Assembly (NCBI GenBank): GCA_946403085.1
Contig: CAMIYM010000003.1
Coordinates: 62,001 to 126,000 of the forward strand
Reading direction: 5' to 3'
Length of the DNA stretch: 64,000 bases
Source: an uncultured Clostridia bacterium
Lineage (GTDB): Bacteria; Bacillota; Clostridia; Saccharofermentanales; Saccharofermentanaceae
Below are positions 39,030 through 47,713 of this stretch, in pieces. The number at the start of each line of letters is the position of its first letter. Position 1 is the first letter of the stretch. The notes under the pieces are model-generated. The model was given only the letters and a program-made list of their open reading frames with translations, was not told the DNA's origin and made no database searches. A program made the translations under genes and the position numbers.

Positions 39030-40735
39030 AGATTAGCCTTTGCAGCTGCTTCCTGCTCTGCTCTGTACTTGGCTTCGTCAGCCTTTCTGATAGCGGTACG
39101 CATGATCTTGCCGCTTGTAGTCTTGGGAAGTTCATCAACGAACTCGATAACTCTCGGATACTTGTAAGGAGCAGTAGCGTTCTTTACATGGTTCTGGAGT
39201 TCCTTAACGAGCTCGGGTGAAGCCTTCTCCTTGTAAGCCTTTGTGAGGACGATAGTAGCCTTAACTACCTGGCCTCTCATGGGATCGGGAACAGCTGTTA
39301 CAGCGCACTCGAGGACTGCATCGTGTGTCATGAGGGCGCTCTCAACTTCGAAAGGTCCGATACGGTAACCGGAGCACTTGATAACGTCGTCATTTCTTCC
39401 TACGAACCAGATATAACCTTCCGGATCTCTCCATGCGGTATCACCTGTGCTGTAATCCGCACCGGGCCACTGTTCAGCCATTGCTTCAGGATTCTTGTAG
39501 TATTCGCGGAAAAGACCGATAGGCTTTGCGGATGCATTCTTGATAACGATATTTCCTACGATACCGTCTTCTACCGGTACACCATTGTCGTCAAGAAGCT
39601 GGATGTCGTAGATAGGTGTGGGCTTGCCTGTGGAACCGGGCTTAACATCGATCCAGGGGAAGTTAGCGAAAAGAACGCTTCCTTCTGTCTGGCCGAATCC
39701 TTCACGGATCTCAAGGCCTGTGTATTTCTGCCACTTGTAGAATACTTCAGGATTCAAAGGCTCGCCTGCCATGGAGCAGTGCTTGATGGAAGAGAAGTCG
39801 TACTTTGTAAGATCTTCCTGGATAAGATATCTGTAGATCGTGGAAGGTCCGCAGAAGGAATTGAGCTTGAGCTTTTCCATGATCTCGAGCATTCTTGCAG
39901 CCTTGAACTTCTGTGTATCGTAAGTAACGTTAACTGCACCGCAGATCCACTGTCCGTAGATCTTACCCCATGCGAACTTAGCCCAGCCTGAGTCAGCCTG
40001 AGTAAGGTGTCTGCAGCCGTCGTATACCTGCTGCCAGTACTTGGCTGTTACGATGTGACCCAAAGGAAGGGTGTAATCGTGAAGGATCATCTTAGGCTCA
40101 CCTGTCGTGCCTGATGAGAAATAGATGAGCATGGGATCGTAAGCGTGTGTAGCTTCGTCACCTGTGGGACGCTCGAAAACAGGGGATGCGTTATCAATAT
40201 CGTCTGTCAGAGATCTCCAGCCTTCCGGTGCCTCACCGATAACGCTGCAGTACTGTACTGTCTTGCAGTCGGGACGTGCCTTGTTAACGTGCTCGATTAT
40301 CTGCGGGTCATCAGCACAAACGATCATCTTTACATCAGCTGCGTTGCAGCGGTATACGATGTCGTGATAAAGAAGCTGGAATGTAGCAGGGATTACCAGA
40401 GCACCGAGCTTGTGAAGACCAACCATCGTGAACCATACTTCAGGACGCTGACGGAGCATCATTAAGACTCTGTCGCCCTTCTTGAGGCCTAAGTCTTTGA
40501 ACATGTTGGCAACGCGGTTGCTCTTTTCGCTGATATCCTTGAACGTGAAATGCTTCTCGTTGCCGTCATCATCACACCAGATAAGAGCTTCCTGATCAGG
40601 AGCCTCCTTGGCATATACGTCAACGACATCAAAACCGAAGTTAAAATCCTCCGGAACATTTATCTTGAAATTCTGTTTAAAATCTTCGTAACTGTCAAAA
40701 TCAATTCTGTCTACAAATCTGTTTAATAAATCCAT
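39026..40735 (-). CDS. AMP-dependent acyl-CoA synthetase (medium-chain/acetyl-CoA synthetase family)
   Basis: YFSSGTTGEPKMILH, YSTGDTAWRDPEGYIWFVGRNDDVIK, PKTTSGKIMRTAIR. Confidence 0.94.
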   Translation of the reverse strand: MDLLNRFVDRIDFDSYEDFKQNFKINVPEDFNFGFDVVDVYAKEAPDQEALIWCDDDGNEKHFTFKDISEKSNRVANMFKDLGLKKGDRVLMMLRQRPEVWFTMVGLHKLGALVIPATFQLLYHDIVYRCNAADVKMIVCADDPQIIEHVNKARPDCKTVQYCSVIGEAPEGWRSLTDDIDNASPVFERPTGDEATHAYDPMLIYFSSGTTGEPKMILHDYTLPLGHIVTAKYWQQVYDGCRHLTQADSGWAKFAWGKIYGQWICGAVNVTYDTQKFKAARMLEIMEKLKLNSFCGPSTIYRYLIQEDLTKYDFSSIKHCSMAGEPLNPEVFYKWQKYTGLEIREGFGQTEGSVLFANFPWIDVKPGSTGKPTPIYDIQLLDDNGVPVEDGIVGNIVIKNASAKPIGLFREYYKNPEAMAEQWPGADYSTGDTAWRDPEGYIWFVGRNDDVIKCSGYRIGPFEVESALMTHDAVLECAVTAVPDPMRGQVVKATIVLTKAYKEKASPELVKELQNHVKNATAPYKYPRVIEFVDELPKTTSGKIMRTAIRKADEAKYRAEQEAAAKANL

Positions 40736-40790
40736 GGGTATTCATTCCTTTTCTACTTCAATATTTTTTCCTTTGGGTAGAACTGCTAAA

Positions 40791-41336
40791 TCACTCGTTG
40801 ATGATCGTGAGGAACTTAGCAGTCTCCGTCACGGCGCGCTGTCCGTGAGGCTTCTCAGGATTGAAGTAAATGGAATCTCCTGCCTCAAGTGTAAATTCCC
40901 TGTCTCCTACGACGACCTTGATGGCGCCCTCGATGACATAGTTGAACTCCTGGCCGCCGTGGCGTACGAGCTCAGCTGTCTCTGACTTGGAGAGGGTAAC
41001 GATCATAGGATCCATCTGTCTGTTCTTATAGTTGAATGCAAGTGCACTGAAAGAATAGCCGGGATAACGCTCGACCTTGATGCCATTTCCGCCTCTTACA
41101 ACTGTATAGTCGTCCATTCTCGGAACATCGCCAGTCATAAGGACAGTAGGGTCGACTCTGAATATGCCTGCCACCTTGTAAAGAAGGCTGATCGGGATCT
41201 CCTTCTCGCCGTTCTCATATGCTAAATACTCTTCCTTGCTCACGCCTGTCTGCTGTGCCACTTCATCTGCTGTTAAGTCAAGGATGTCTCTAAGCTCTCT
41301 GATCCTGTCGGATATCTGCTTAATGTATTCGTTCAT
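40791..41336 (-). CDS. XRE-family HTH regulator with C-terminal cupin domain
   Basis: N-terminal HTH LTADEVAQQTGVSKEEYLAYENGE; cupin C-terminus DSIYFNPEKPHGQRA. Confidence 0.92.
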   Translation of the reverse strand: MNEYIKQISDRIRELRDILDLTADEVAQQTGVSKEEYLAYENGEKEIPISLLYKVAGIFRVDPTVLMTGDVPRMDDYTVVRGGNGIKVERYPGYSFSALAFNYKNRQMDPMIVTLSKSETAELVRHGGQEFNYVIEGAIKVVVGDREFTLEAGDSIYFNPEKPHGQRAVTETAKFLTIINE

Positions 41337-41444
41337 ATTAGCCTCCTGATGCTTCAAGTAGCATTTCTTTTCGTAGCGGTTGAATATTATACATCATTTT
41401 TAACGTGCGTGCTTATTAATAATATATATGAGTGAACAGATAAT

Positions 41445-41534
41445 TGTATCCAAAACCTCGAAAAAACTGTATTTCAGATACATTTTTGTGGTATTTGTAT
41501 CTGAAACTGCGAAAAATGCGGCCTTTCAGATACA
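41445..41534. repeat. Tandem pair of palindromic elements
   Basis: TGTATC(caaaacctcg..)TTTCAGATACA and TGTATCTGAAActgcg..TTTCAGATACA; GATACA/TGTATC arms repeated. Confidence 0.75.
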
Positions 41535-41550
41535 CCGTTTGAAGTAAGTC

Positions 41551-41580
41551 TTGACTAACTTGGAACCGCATTGTTAGTAT
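41551..41580 (+). promoter_or_regulatory. Candidate promoter of the mntP riboswitch transcript
   Basis: TTGACT - 18 nt - TAGTAT. Confidence 0.5.
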
Positions 41581-41584
41581 TTGC

Positions 41585-41708
41585 TTCATTGAGGGAGTAG
41601 CAAACGCTGGCAAGAGCGTTGTCTAAGTCAACATACTGGTTAATACCTGGCTTATTCTTTTGTGTGAGACTCAAGGCGATTATTGGAATGCCTTGGGTTA
41701 TTTTTTTG
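41585..41708 (+). ncRNA. yybP-ykoY family Mn2+ riboswitch with terminator-type expression platform
   Basis: TTGAGGGAGTAGC...AAGTCAACATACTGG...GTGAGACTCAA followed by CAAGGC..GCCTTG + T7 terminator; upstream of mntP. Confidence 0.93.
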
Positions 41709-41728
41709 CCCGGGCGGGAAGGAAATAC

Positions 41729-42325
41729 ATGATTCAACTCATCATCAATTCCGTATTGCTTGGAGTCGGCCTTGCGATGGATGCTTTCTCTGTTTCCATA
41801 GCCAACGGAATAATAGAACCCGGCATGAAGAAGACACGAATGCTTAAGATCGCCGGTGTATATGCATTCTTTCAGTTCGCTATGCCGATGCTTGGATGGC
41901 TTCTTGTTACTACTCTCGAAGAGATCTTTACCAAATTCAGTGTGCTGATCCCATGGATCGCATTGTTCCTGCTCCTTTTTATCGGCGGCAAGATGATCGT
42001 CGAGGCAATTCTCGAAAAGAAGAACGGCAAAAAAGAAGAGACTGAACACCAGGGAAAACTTACTTGGAAACTTATTTTTGTCCAGGGTGTGGCAACTTCA
42101 ATAGATGCGCTATCCGTTGGTTTTACTATAGCAAGTTACTCTCCTTTACGAGCTTTTGCCTCATCTTTGATTATCGGAGCCGTTACGCTTGTGATATGCT
42201 TAATTGGTCTCATTTTCGGCAGGAAGATAGGCGAAAAGATATCAGGTATCGCACAGATTATCGGCGGTGTCATACTGATCCTGATCGGAATCGAGATATT
42301 TGTCACAGGTGTTTTCAACCTGTAA
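41729..42325 (+). CDS. mntP: Manganese efflux pump MntP
   Basis: LLGVGLAMDAFSVSIANGI, ATSIDALSVGFTIA MntP motifs; riboswitch upstream. Confidence 0.95.
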   Translation: MIQLIINSVLLGVGLAMDAFSVSIANGIIEPGMKKTRMLKIAGVYAFFQFAMPMLGWLLVTTLEEIFTKFSVLIPWIALFLLLFIGGKMIVEAILEKKNGKKEETEHQGKLTWKLIFVQGVATSIDALSVGFTIASYSPLRAFASSLIIGAVTLVICLIGLIFGRKIGEKISGIAQIIGGVILILIGIEIFVTGVFNL

Positions 42326-42343
42326 AGAATGGAGAATTGTTTT

Positions 42344-42907
42344 ATGGCAAAAGTTGCAGTTTTTATCGCTGACGGCAGTGAAGAGGTGGAGGCAATTACA
42401 CCTGTTGACCTTTTAAGAAGAGCTAAGGTTGATGTTGACATTGTATCTATAATGCCCACCCTTGAGATCAGCGCTTCAAGAGATGTAAAGATCACAGCAG
42501 ATAAGCTGATCGATGATATAGATTTTGACGAATACGACCTTCTGGTCCTTCCGGGTGGTGTAAGAGGAACAAACAACCTCAATGCCTGCGAAGCCCTCAA
42601 GAAGCAGATCGTAAGATTTAACGATCAGGGCAAAGGAATAGCAGCTATCTGCGCCGCTCCTACAGTTTTCGCAGGACTTGGCATCCTTAACGGCAAGACA
42701 TCCACATGTAATCCCGGCTTCTGGGAAGAGCTCCGTGCTAATGGTGCAAATGTCATCGAGGATTCAAAAGTTGTCGTAAACGGCAACATCATCACGAGCC
42801 AGGCTATGGGCACATCTGTTGATTTTGGACTTGCTCTTGTAGGCTTCCTCTGCGGTGAGGAAGAGAAGGAAGCATTGCGCACAAACATCAGATTTGGTGC
42901 GATTTAA
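42344..42907 (+). CDS. DJ-1/PfpI family protein
   Basis: MAKVAVFIADGSEEVEAITPVDLLRRA; GIAAICAAPTVF. Confidence 0.95.
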   Translation: MAKVAVFIADGSEEVEAITPVDLLRRAKVDVDIVSIMPTLEISASRDVKITADKLIDDIDFDEYDLLVLPGGVRGTNNLNACEALKKQIVRFNDQGKGIAAICAAPTVFAGLGILNGKTSTCNPGFWEELRANGANVIEDSKVVVNGNIITSQAMGTSVDFGLALVGFLCGEEEKEALRTNIRFGAI

Positions 42908-42969
42908 CATTGTTACACAGCCCGTTTAGTTGAATATTCAGACTGAATCATTTACAATAGGGCGCGTTT

Positions 42970-43060
42970 GGAGACGTATCGAAGTGGTCATAACGGGGCG
43001 CACTCGAAATGCGTTTGCCGGGCAACTGGCACGAGAGTTCGAATCTCTCCGTCTCCGCCA
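42970..43060 (+). tRNA. tRNA-Ser(CGA)
   Basis: GGAGACG..CGTCTCCGCCA acceptor, CTCGAAA anticodon loop, long variable arm, GTTCGAATC T-loop. Confidence 0.95.
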
Positions 43061-43063
43061 GAT

Positions 43064-43094
43064 AAACCTCTCAGGCATTATGTTTGAGAGGTTT
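43064..43094. terminator. Bidirectional terminator between tRNA-Ser and the convergent membrane protein gene
   Basis: AAACCTCTCA..TGAGAGGTTT hairpin. Confidence 0.65.
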
Positions 43095-43767
43095 TACTTT
43101 TTCCGTAAAGAAAAGGTCTTGCAAGTTTCCTGGCAAAGAAGTCGACAAGCGGACCCATGAAGAATGCAGTAATAATGGTTCCTGCTCCGATTACTGCACC
43201 AATACCTGATACAGAGGCACCGGAGAGGAAGTAGAGAGCAACGCCTGCTATTACACAAACAACGTCAGTGATGATTCTCACATACTTGAATTTGCCAAGG
43301 TGCCAAGTGTTAGAGATTATGAGCGCGACAGCGTCGTATGTTGAGACACCGATGTCTGCAGTCATGTAAAACGATGAAGCGACGCAGATGATCAGTATTC
43401 CGATGATAAGACAGACAGATCTGCCGGGAATTCCTAAGTCAGGGAAGAAGTTTTCGAGAGTTTTTAAGGAAAACTCAGCTATATAACCGATCAGAAACAG
43501 GTTGATGAAAGTAGCAAGTCCGATATAGTGCCTGTCGAAAATGAGACTGAACAAAAGCATTATTATGTTTACGATGACGTAGAGTGTACCAAAGTCGATC
43601 GGAATAAGTGTATCAAGACCTGCCATAAGTGACTGGAACGGATCGACTCCGAACATAGCGCGCTTGAAAAAGCCTACTGCAACACCGCAGATGAGCACGC
43701 CGAATATGCTCATCAGAATGCGTTTGACCATATGATCTTTTTTGAAAATGTTCTTCAATTTATTCAT
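43078..43767 (-). CDS. YczE/YitT-like integral membrane protein
   Basis: Multiple TM; FKRAMFGVDPFQSLMAGL, TADIGVSTYDAVALI. Confidence 0.75.
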   Translation of the reverse strand: MNKLKNIFKKDHMVKRILMSIFGVLICGVAVGFFKRAMFGVDPFQSLMAGLDTLIPIDFGTLYVIVNIIMLLFSLIFDRHYIGLATFINLFLIGYIAEFSLKTLENFFPDLGIPGRSVCLIIGILIICVASSFYMTADIGVSTYDAVALIISNTWHLGKFKYVRIITDVVCVIAGVALYFLSGASVSGIGAVIGAGTIITAFFMGPLVDFFARKLARPFLYGKSKTSQT

Positions 43768-43886
43768 GGGTAAGATGATAGACCAAGTGTCTTGAACCAA
43801 CAATTCAATATCATTGTTTTTATATCAGTTAACAGGTGTTATTTCTTTACAGGGCAGGTTTCCAAAACAAAATGCAAACTGTTAGA

Positions 43887-43916
43887 ATAAACATGACATA
43901 CAGGTGTCGTGTTTAT
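43887..43916. promoter_or_regulatory. Palindromic operator candidate upstream of WYL regulator
   Basis: ATAAACATGACA-tacagg-TGTCGTGTTTAT (one mismatch). Confidence 0.6.
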
Positions 43917-43947
43917 TTTGTTAAGATCATTTCGGAGCGGAAAACAT

Positions 43948-44874
43948 ATGAAGATAGACAGGCTTATCGGGATATTGTCAGTATTGCTGCAAGAGGAAAA
44001 AGTAACGGCGCCCGAGCTTGCTGAGAGATTTGAAGTATCTAGGAGGACTATAAACCGTGACATAGATGATCTGTTATATGCCGGGATCCCTATACGTACT
44101 TCTCAAGGTACGGGCGGCGGAATCAGTATCGCTGAAGGTTATAAAGTTGACAGGACTATCCTGACTTCGAAGGATATGCAGATGATACTTGCTGGTTTAA
44201 GGAGCCTCGACAGTGTAAGCGGAAGCAGATATTACGGTCAGTTGATGGAGAAGATACAGGCCGGATCATCTGAATTTATAAGTGGAAAAGATTCTATACT
44301 TATCGACCTTTCTTCATGGTATAAGGAAACACTTGCACCAAAGATATCATCTATACAGGATGCGATAGAGAACAGGCATATACTTGAGTTCTACTACTAT
44401 GCACCTTCCGGTGAAAGTAAGCGTTCAATAGAGCCGTATTACATCGTATTCAAATGGACGAGCTGGTATGTATACGGTTGGTGCCTGAAACGTAAGGACT
44501 ACAGACTCTTTAAGCTGAACCGCATGGATAAGGTGAAGGAGACGCACAAGAGTTTTACTTGCAGGAATGCACCGGTTCCGGATCTTTCTTCTGAACTGAG
44601 ATTTCCGCGGAATATTGTCCTTAAGGCATTGTTCGATCCGGATATGAAATGGCGTCTGGTCGAGGAATTCGGCCCTGATTGTTACGAGGAACAGGATAAC
44701 GGAAAACTTCTTTTGATAAGAGATTACAGCGATATTGAAAACCTTACGATGTGGATGCTGACGTTTGGCGATAAGGTCGAAGTGATCGAACCATTGGAAG
44801 TTCGCGAGAGATTAAAAGCGATGGCAGAATCAATGATGAAGATATATGGAGGAAAGAAAAATGGCAGAGATTGA
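43948..44874 (+). CDS. HTH-WYL (YafY/DeoR-like) transcriptional regulator
   Basis: N-terminal HTH KVTAPELAERFEVSRRTINRDIDDL; WYL-type segment SWYVYGWCLKRKDYRLFKLNRM. Confidence 0.93.
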   Translation: MKIDRLIGILSVLLQEEKVTAPELAERFEVSRRTINRDIDDLLYAGIPIRTSQGTGGGISIAEGYKVDRTILTSKDMQMILAGLRSLDSVSGSRYYGQLMEKIQAGSSEFISGKDSILIDLSSWYKETLAPKISSIQDAIENRHILEFYYYAPSGESKRSIEPYYIVFKWTSWYVYGWCLKRKDYRLFKLNRMDKVKETHKSFTCRNAPVPDLSSELRFPRNIVLKALFDPDMKWRLVEEFGPDCYEEQDNGKLLLIRDYSDIENLTMWMLTFGDKVEVIEPLEVRERLKAMAESMMKIYGGKKNGRD

Positions 44875-45229
44875 AAGATATGATGTATGTGAAGAATGGG
44901 CACATTCAGGCATCATTAAAGCAGGTGACTTTTGCTTCTTAAGTTACTGCGCCGGCAATGTCGGCGGAACCATTGAAGAGCAGATCAATGGTGCTTTCGA
45001 CAATATGGAGGAAAGGCTTGCAATGGTCGGACTTACTCTGGAATCAGTAGTTCAGATGGATTGTCTCTTCAGAGATGTATGGAATATTCCTGTGATGGAG
45101 AAGATCATCAAGGAGAGATTCAATGGCAAGTATCCTGTCCGTAAGTCCATCCAGACAGAGTTCGCACATGTTGGCGGTAAAGACGGCCTGCAGTTCCAGG
45201 TGGATGCAGTAGCATACTGTGGAAAATAA
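44861..45229 (+). CDS. RidA/YjgF family protein
   Basis: RidA-like sequence; GTIEEQINGAFDNMEERLAMVGLTLESVVQMD. Confidence 0.85.
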   Translation: MAEIERYDVCEEWAHSGIIKAGDFCFLSYCAGNVGGTIEEQINGAFDNMEERLAMVGLTLESVVQMDCLFRDVWNIPVMEKIIKERFNGKYPVRKSIQTEFAHVGGKDGLQFQVDAVAYCGK

Positions 45230-45244
45230 TTGTTGGAGAATAGT

Positions 45245-45610
45245 ATGAAATACGAATGGATCGATGAGTTCCTTCTAAGTAAACCTGGAGTGACTAAAGA
45301 CCTTCAGCCGGAATGGAACTGGATACGTTATCAGATAGGCGGGAAAATGTTTGCCGCTATTTGCAGAGATGACGATAACAATCCCGTATACATCACAATG
45401 AAACTGGAACCATTGGAAGGTGAATTCTGGCGTAAGCAGTATGAGGATATTATTCCAGGCTACTATATGAATAAAGTTCATTGGAATTCAGTAAAAGCAG
45501 ATGGCGAAGTACCTGATGATGTCCTCAAGGACCTGTTGAATAAAGCATATGAAATAGTGCTTAGCAGCTTCAGCAAGAAAAAGCAGAAGGAGATATTAGG
45601 AGATGAGTGA
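45245..45610 (+). CDS. MmcQ/YjbR family DNA-binding protein
   Basis: YjbR-like (LEPLEGEFWRKQYEDIIPGYYMNKVHWNSV). Confidence 0.85.
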   Translation: MKYEWIDEFLLSKPGVTKDLQPEWNWIRYQIGGKMFAAICRDDDNNPVYITMKLEPLEGEFWRKQYEDIIPGYYMNKVHWNSVKADGEVPDDVLKDLLNKAYEIVLSSFSKKKQKEILGDE

Positions 45611-45884
45611 TCTTATAAGTTGCTGCGGTTCTGATTGCGGTGCATGTTACTGTTACGGGAAAATGTGTGAAGGCTGCAATGCACTTTGCGGAAAAGTTTT
45701 CCATGCACCGGAGGGTAAAGAATGCCCTGTCTATTTTTGCAGCAGAATCGAAAACGGCTTTAAGTCATGCGGTGAATGCAGCAAGCTTCCTTGCGATCTC
45801 ATACTTGGAACCAGAGATCCTAATATGACCGAAGAAGAATTCCTGAAGACGGTAGAAGAACGTGTAAAGAGACTTAGAGGCTGA
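45603..45884 (+). CDS. DUF3795-like Cys-rich protein
   Basis: CCGSDCGACYCYGKMCEGCNALCG; C-terminal CGECSKLPCDLI. Confidence 0.8.
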   Translation: MSDLISCCGSDCGACYCYGKMCEGCNALCGKVFHAPEGKECPVYFCSRIENGFKSCGECSKLPCDLILGTRDPNMTEEEFLKTVEERVKRLRG

Positions 45885-45886
45885 AC

Positions 45887-46519
45887 ATGGCATTCGATTT
45901 TAAGAAAGAATATAAGGAATTCTATCTGCCGAAGAATAAACCGGAGATCGTTAATGTGCCGGCAATCAATTATCTTGCAATAAGTGGAACAGGGGACCCG
46001 AATGCCGAAGATGGTGATTACAAGCAGGCCATCGGATGTTTATACGCAGTTGCTTACACTCTCAAGATGAGTTACAAAACTGAGCATAAGATCAGTGGAT
46101 TCTATGAATATGTTGTTCCTCCGCTTGAAGGTTTCTGGTGGCAGGAAGGAACGACCGGTGTGAATTACTCAGATAAATCTTCTTTCAATTGGATATCAGT
46201 TATACGTTTGCCTGAATTTATTACAGAAGATGATGTGAAATGGGCAGTTGATACTGCAGCAAATAAAAAGAAAATCGACTGTTCATCTGTAAAGTTTATG
46301 ACGATAGAAGAAGGACTTTGTGTGCAGATGATGCACACAGGTCCTTATGATAGTGAGCCTGCAACAGTTGCTCTCATGGATGAATACATAAAGCAGAACG
46401 GATATGAGAATGACATCAACATTAAACGGCTTCACCACGAAATATATCTGTCAGATCCGAGAAAAAGTTTGCCTGACAAGATGAAAACTGTCATAAGACA
46501 TCCTATAAGAAAGTCTTAA
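45887..46519 (+). CDS. GyrI-like small-molecule-binding domain protein
   Basis: MAFDFKKEYKEFYLPKNKPEIVNVPAINYLAISGTGDPN. Confidence 0.85.
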   Translation: MAFDFKKEYKEFYLPKNKPEIVNVPAINYLAISGTGDPNAEDGDYKQAIGCLYAVAYTLKMSYKTEHKISGFYEYVVPPLEGFWWQEGTTGVNYSDKSSFNWISVIRLPEFITEDDVKWAVDTAANKKKIDCSSVKFMTIEEGLCVQMMHTGPYDSEPATVALMDEYIKQNGYENDINIKRLHHEIYLSDPRKSLPDKMKTVIRHPIRKS

Positions 46520-46534
46520 AAATCACCGGATTAT

Positions 46535-47062
46535 TTAGAGCGAATTGATTATCGGATCCAGACTATTAAGGTCGACAAAATCAACCTGCTTATTATATGT
46601 CTCGATCATGGCTCTTATCTCAGCTGTCTTCTCTTCTTCAGGAACGCTTAAGGCTTTTTTATAGACCATATTCATCATCGTTTTATGCAGAAAACTGAGC
46701 TTGGAATAATCTATTCCGCCCCTCAGATGGAAGATCTCAGCTTTCTCATAGATATCCGGAGATATCTGTGATCTCATTTTGCTTTTAATTTGATCGATAT
46801 TTCCTTTATCATTCGGATCAGCCAATCCTACTGTAGCGATGATTATCTTTTTGTTTGAGATGTCAGTCAGGTCTTTCAGAGTCTTTTTCATGCCTTCAAC
46901 TCCGCCGGCATAAAGACCGCCTAAGTAGATGATTGTTTTATAAGCGTTAATGTCTTTTATGTCTTTGTAGGAACATGCCTTGATCCCTGTCTTGCTGGAT
47001 AATTCTTCGGCGTACTTTTTCGTAGTACCGTAATATGAACCGTAGATAATTATTTCATTCAT
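46535..47062 (-). CDS. Flavodoxin domain protein
   Basis: IIYGSYYGTTKKYAEELS; IYLGGLYAGGVEGMKKTL. Confidence 0.88.
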   Translation of the reverse strand: MNEIIIYGSYYGTTKKYAEELSSKTGIKACSYKDIKDINAYKTIIYLGGLYAGGVEGMKKTLKDLTDISNKKIIIATVGLADPNDKGNIDQIKSKMRSQISPDIYEKAEIFHLRGGIDYSKLSFLHKTMMNMVYKKALSVPEEEKTAEIRAMIETYNKQVDFVDLNSLDPIINSL

Positions 47063-47066
47063 TTTG

Positions 47067-47546
47067 TTATTCCAATCCTCTCAGATTTTTCTCGATATTG
47101 ATGATGGTCTTGATCGTTGTCCTGATGTCTTTGTCAGAGATACCGTCGAACATTTTTGCCATGATGAGAGCGCTGGCATCATCATTTTTCTCACAGAAAT
47201 TCTTGCATTTATCTGTAAGTACGATCAGCTGTTTTCTCTTGTCTGATTCATCCTGAAGAAACTCTATAAAGCCTTTCTTCTCAAGCTTTAACAATATCTG
47301 TTTGACATTCTGATGAGAGCTTCCTAAGACATCGGATAATTCTTTGAGCGTAGGGGGCTCTTTGCACATGTTAATGCAGATGACGGCAAAGAACTGTTTC
47401 CAGCTGATCTCTTTCATAAGATTATCTGCCATAGCCTGAAACCTGTTCTCGAAAGCACTTAACAATCCGAGAAGATAGTAGTTCGGCGGTATTTCAGAGA
47501 AATTAACTATGTTGCTGCTAATTACATCTTCGATGATCATGACCAT
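47067..47546 (-). CDS. MarR family transcriptional regulator
   Basis: winged-helix LKELSDVLGSSHQNVKQILLKLEKKGFIEFLQDESDKRKQLIVLT. Confidence 0.92.
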   Translation of the reverse strand: MVMIIEDVISSNIVNFSEIPPNYYLLGLLSAFENRFQAMADNLMKEISWKQFFAVICINMCKEPPTLKELSDVLGSSHQNVKQILLKLEKKGFIEFLQDESDKRKQLIVLTDKCKNFCEKNDDASALIMAKMFDGISDKDIRTTIKTIINIEKNLRGLE

Positions 47547-47551
47547 TCCTC

Positions 47552-47604
47552 ACAATCGGTAATATATTACCTTTATGCTGATAAGGTAACATGTTACCGA
47601 TTGT
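47552..47604. promoter_or_regulatory. Double palindromic MarR operator candidate
   Basis: GGTAATATATTACC (47558-47571) and GGTAACATGTTACC (47585-47598), nested in ACAATCGGTAA..TTACCGATTGT. Confidence 0.8.
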
Positions 47605-47631
47605 CAGTCAAGAGGAACTTTTACAACAGGG

Positions 47632-47660
47632 TTTACAATACTACGTAAACGTAGTAATAT
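47632..47660 (+). promoter_or_regulatory. Candidate promoter of the CPBP-like/PadR operon
   Basis: TTTACA - 17 nt - TAATAT. Confidence 0.45.
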
Positions 47661-47688
47661 TATCGCCAACTACTCCGTATGCGTAGTA
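47639..47688. promoter_or_regulatory. Two 18-bp operator candidates
   Basis: TACTACGTAAACGTAGTA (47639-47656) and TACTCCGTATGCGTAGTA (47671-47688). Confidence 0.7.
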
Positions 47689-47713
47689 AAATGATAATTA
47701 GGAGTTTGCTATA

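Noticed and set aside
39323-39991. 222-aa plus-strand ORF
   Set aside because: Antisense to the acyl-CoA synthetase gene with no family features
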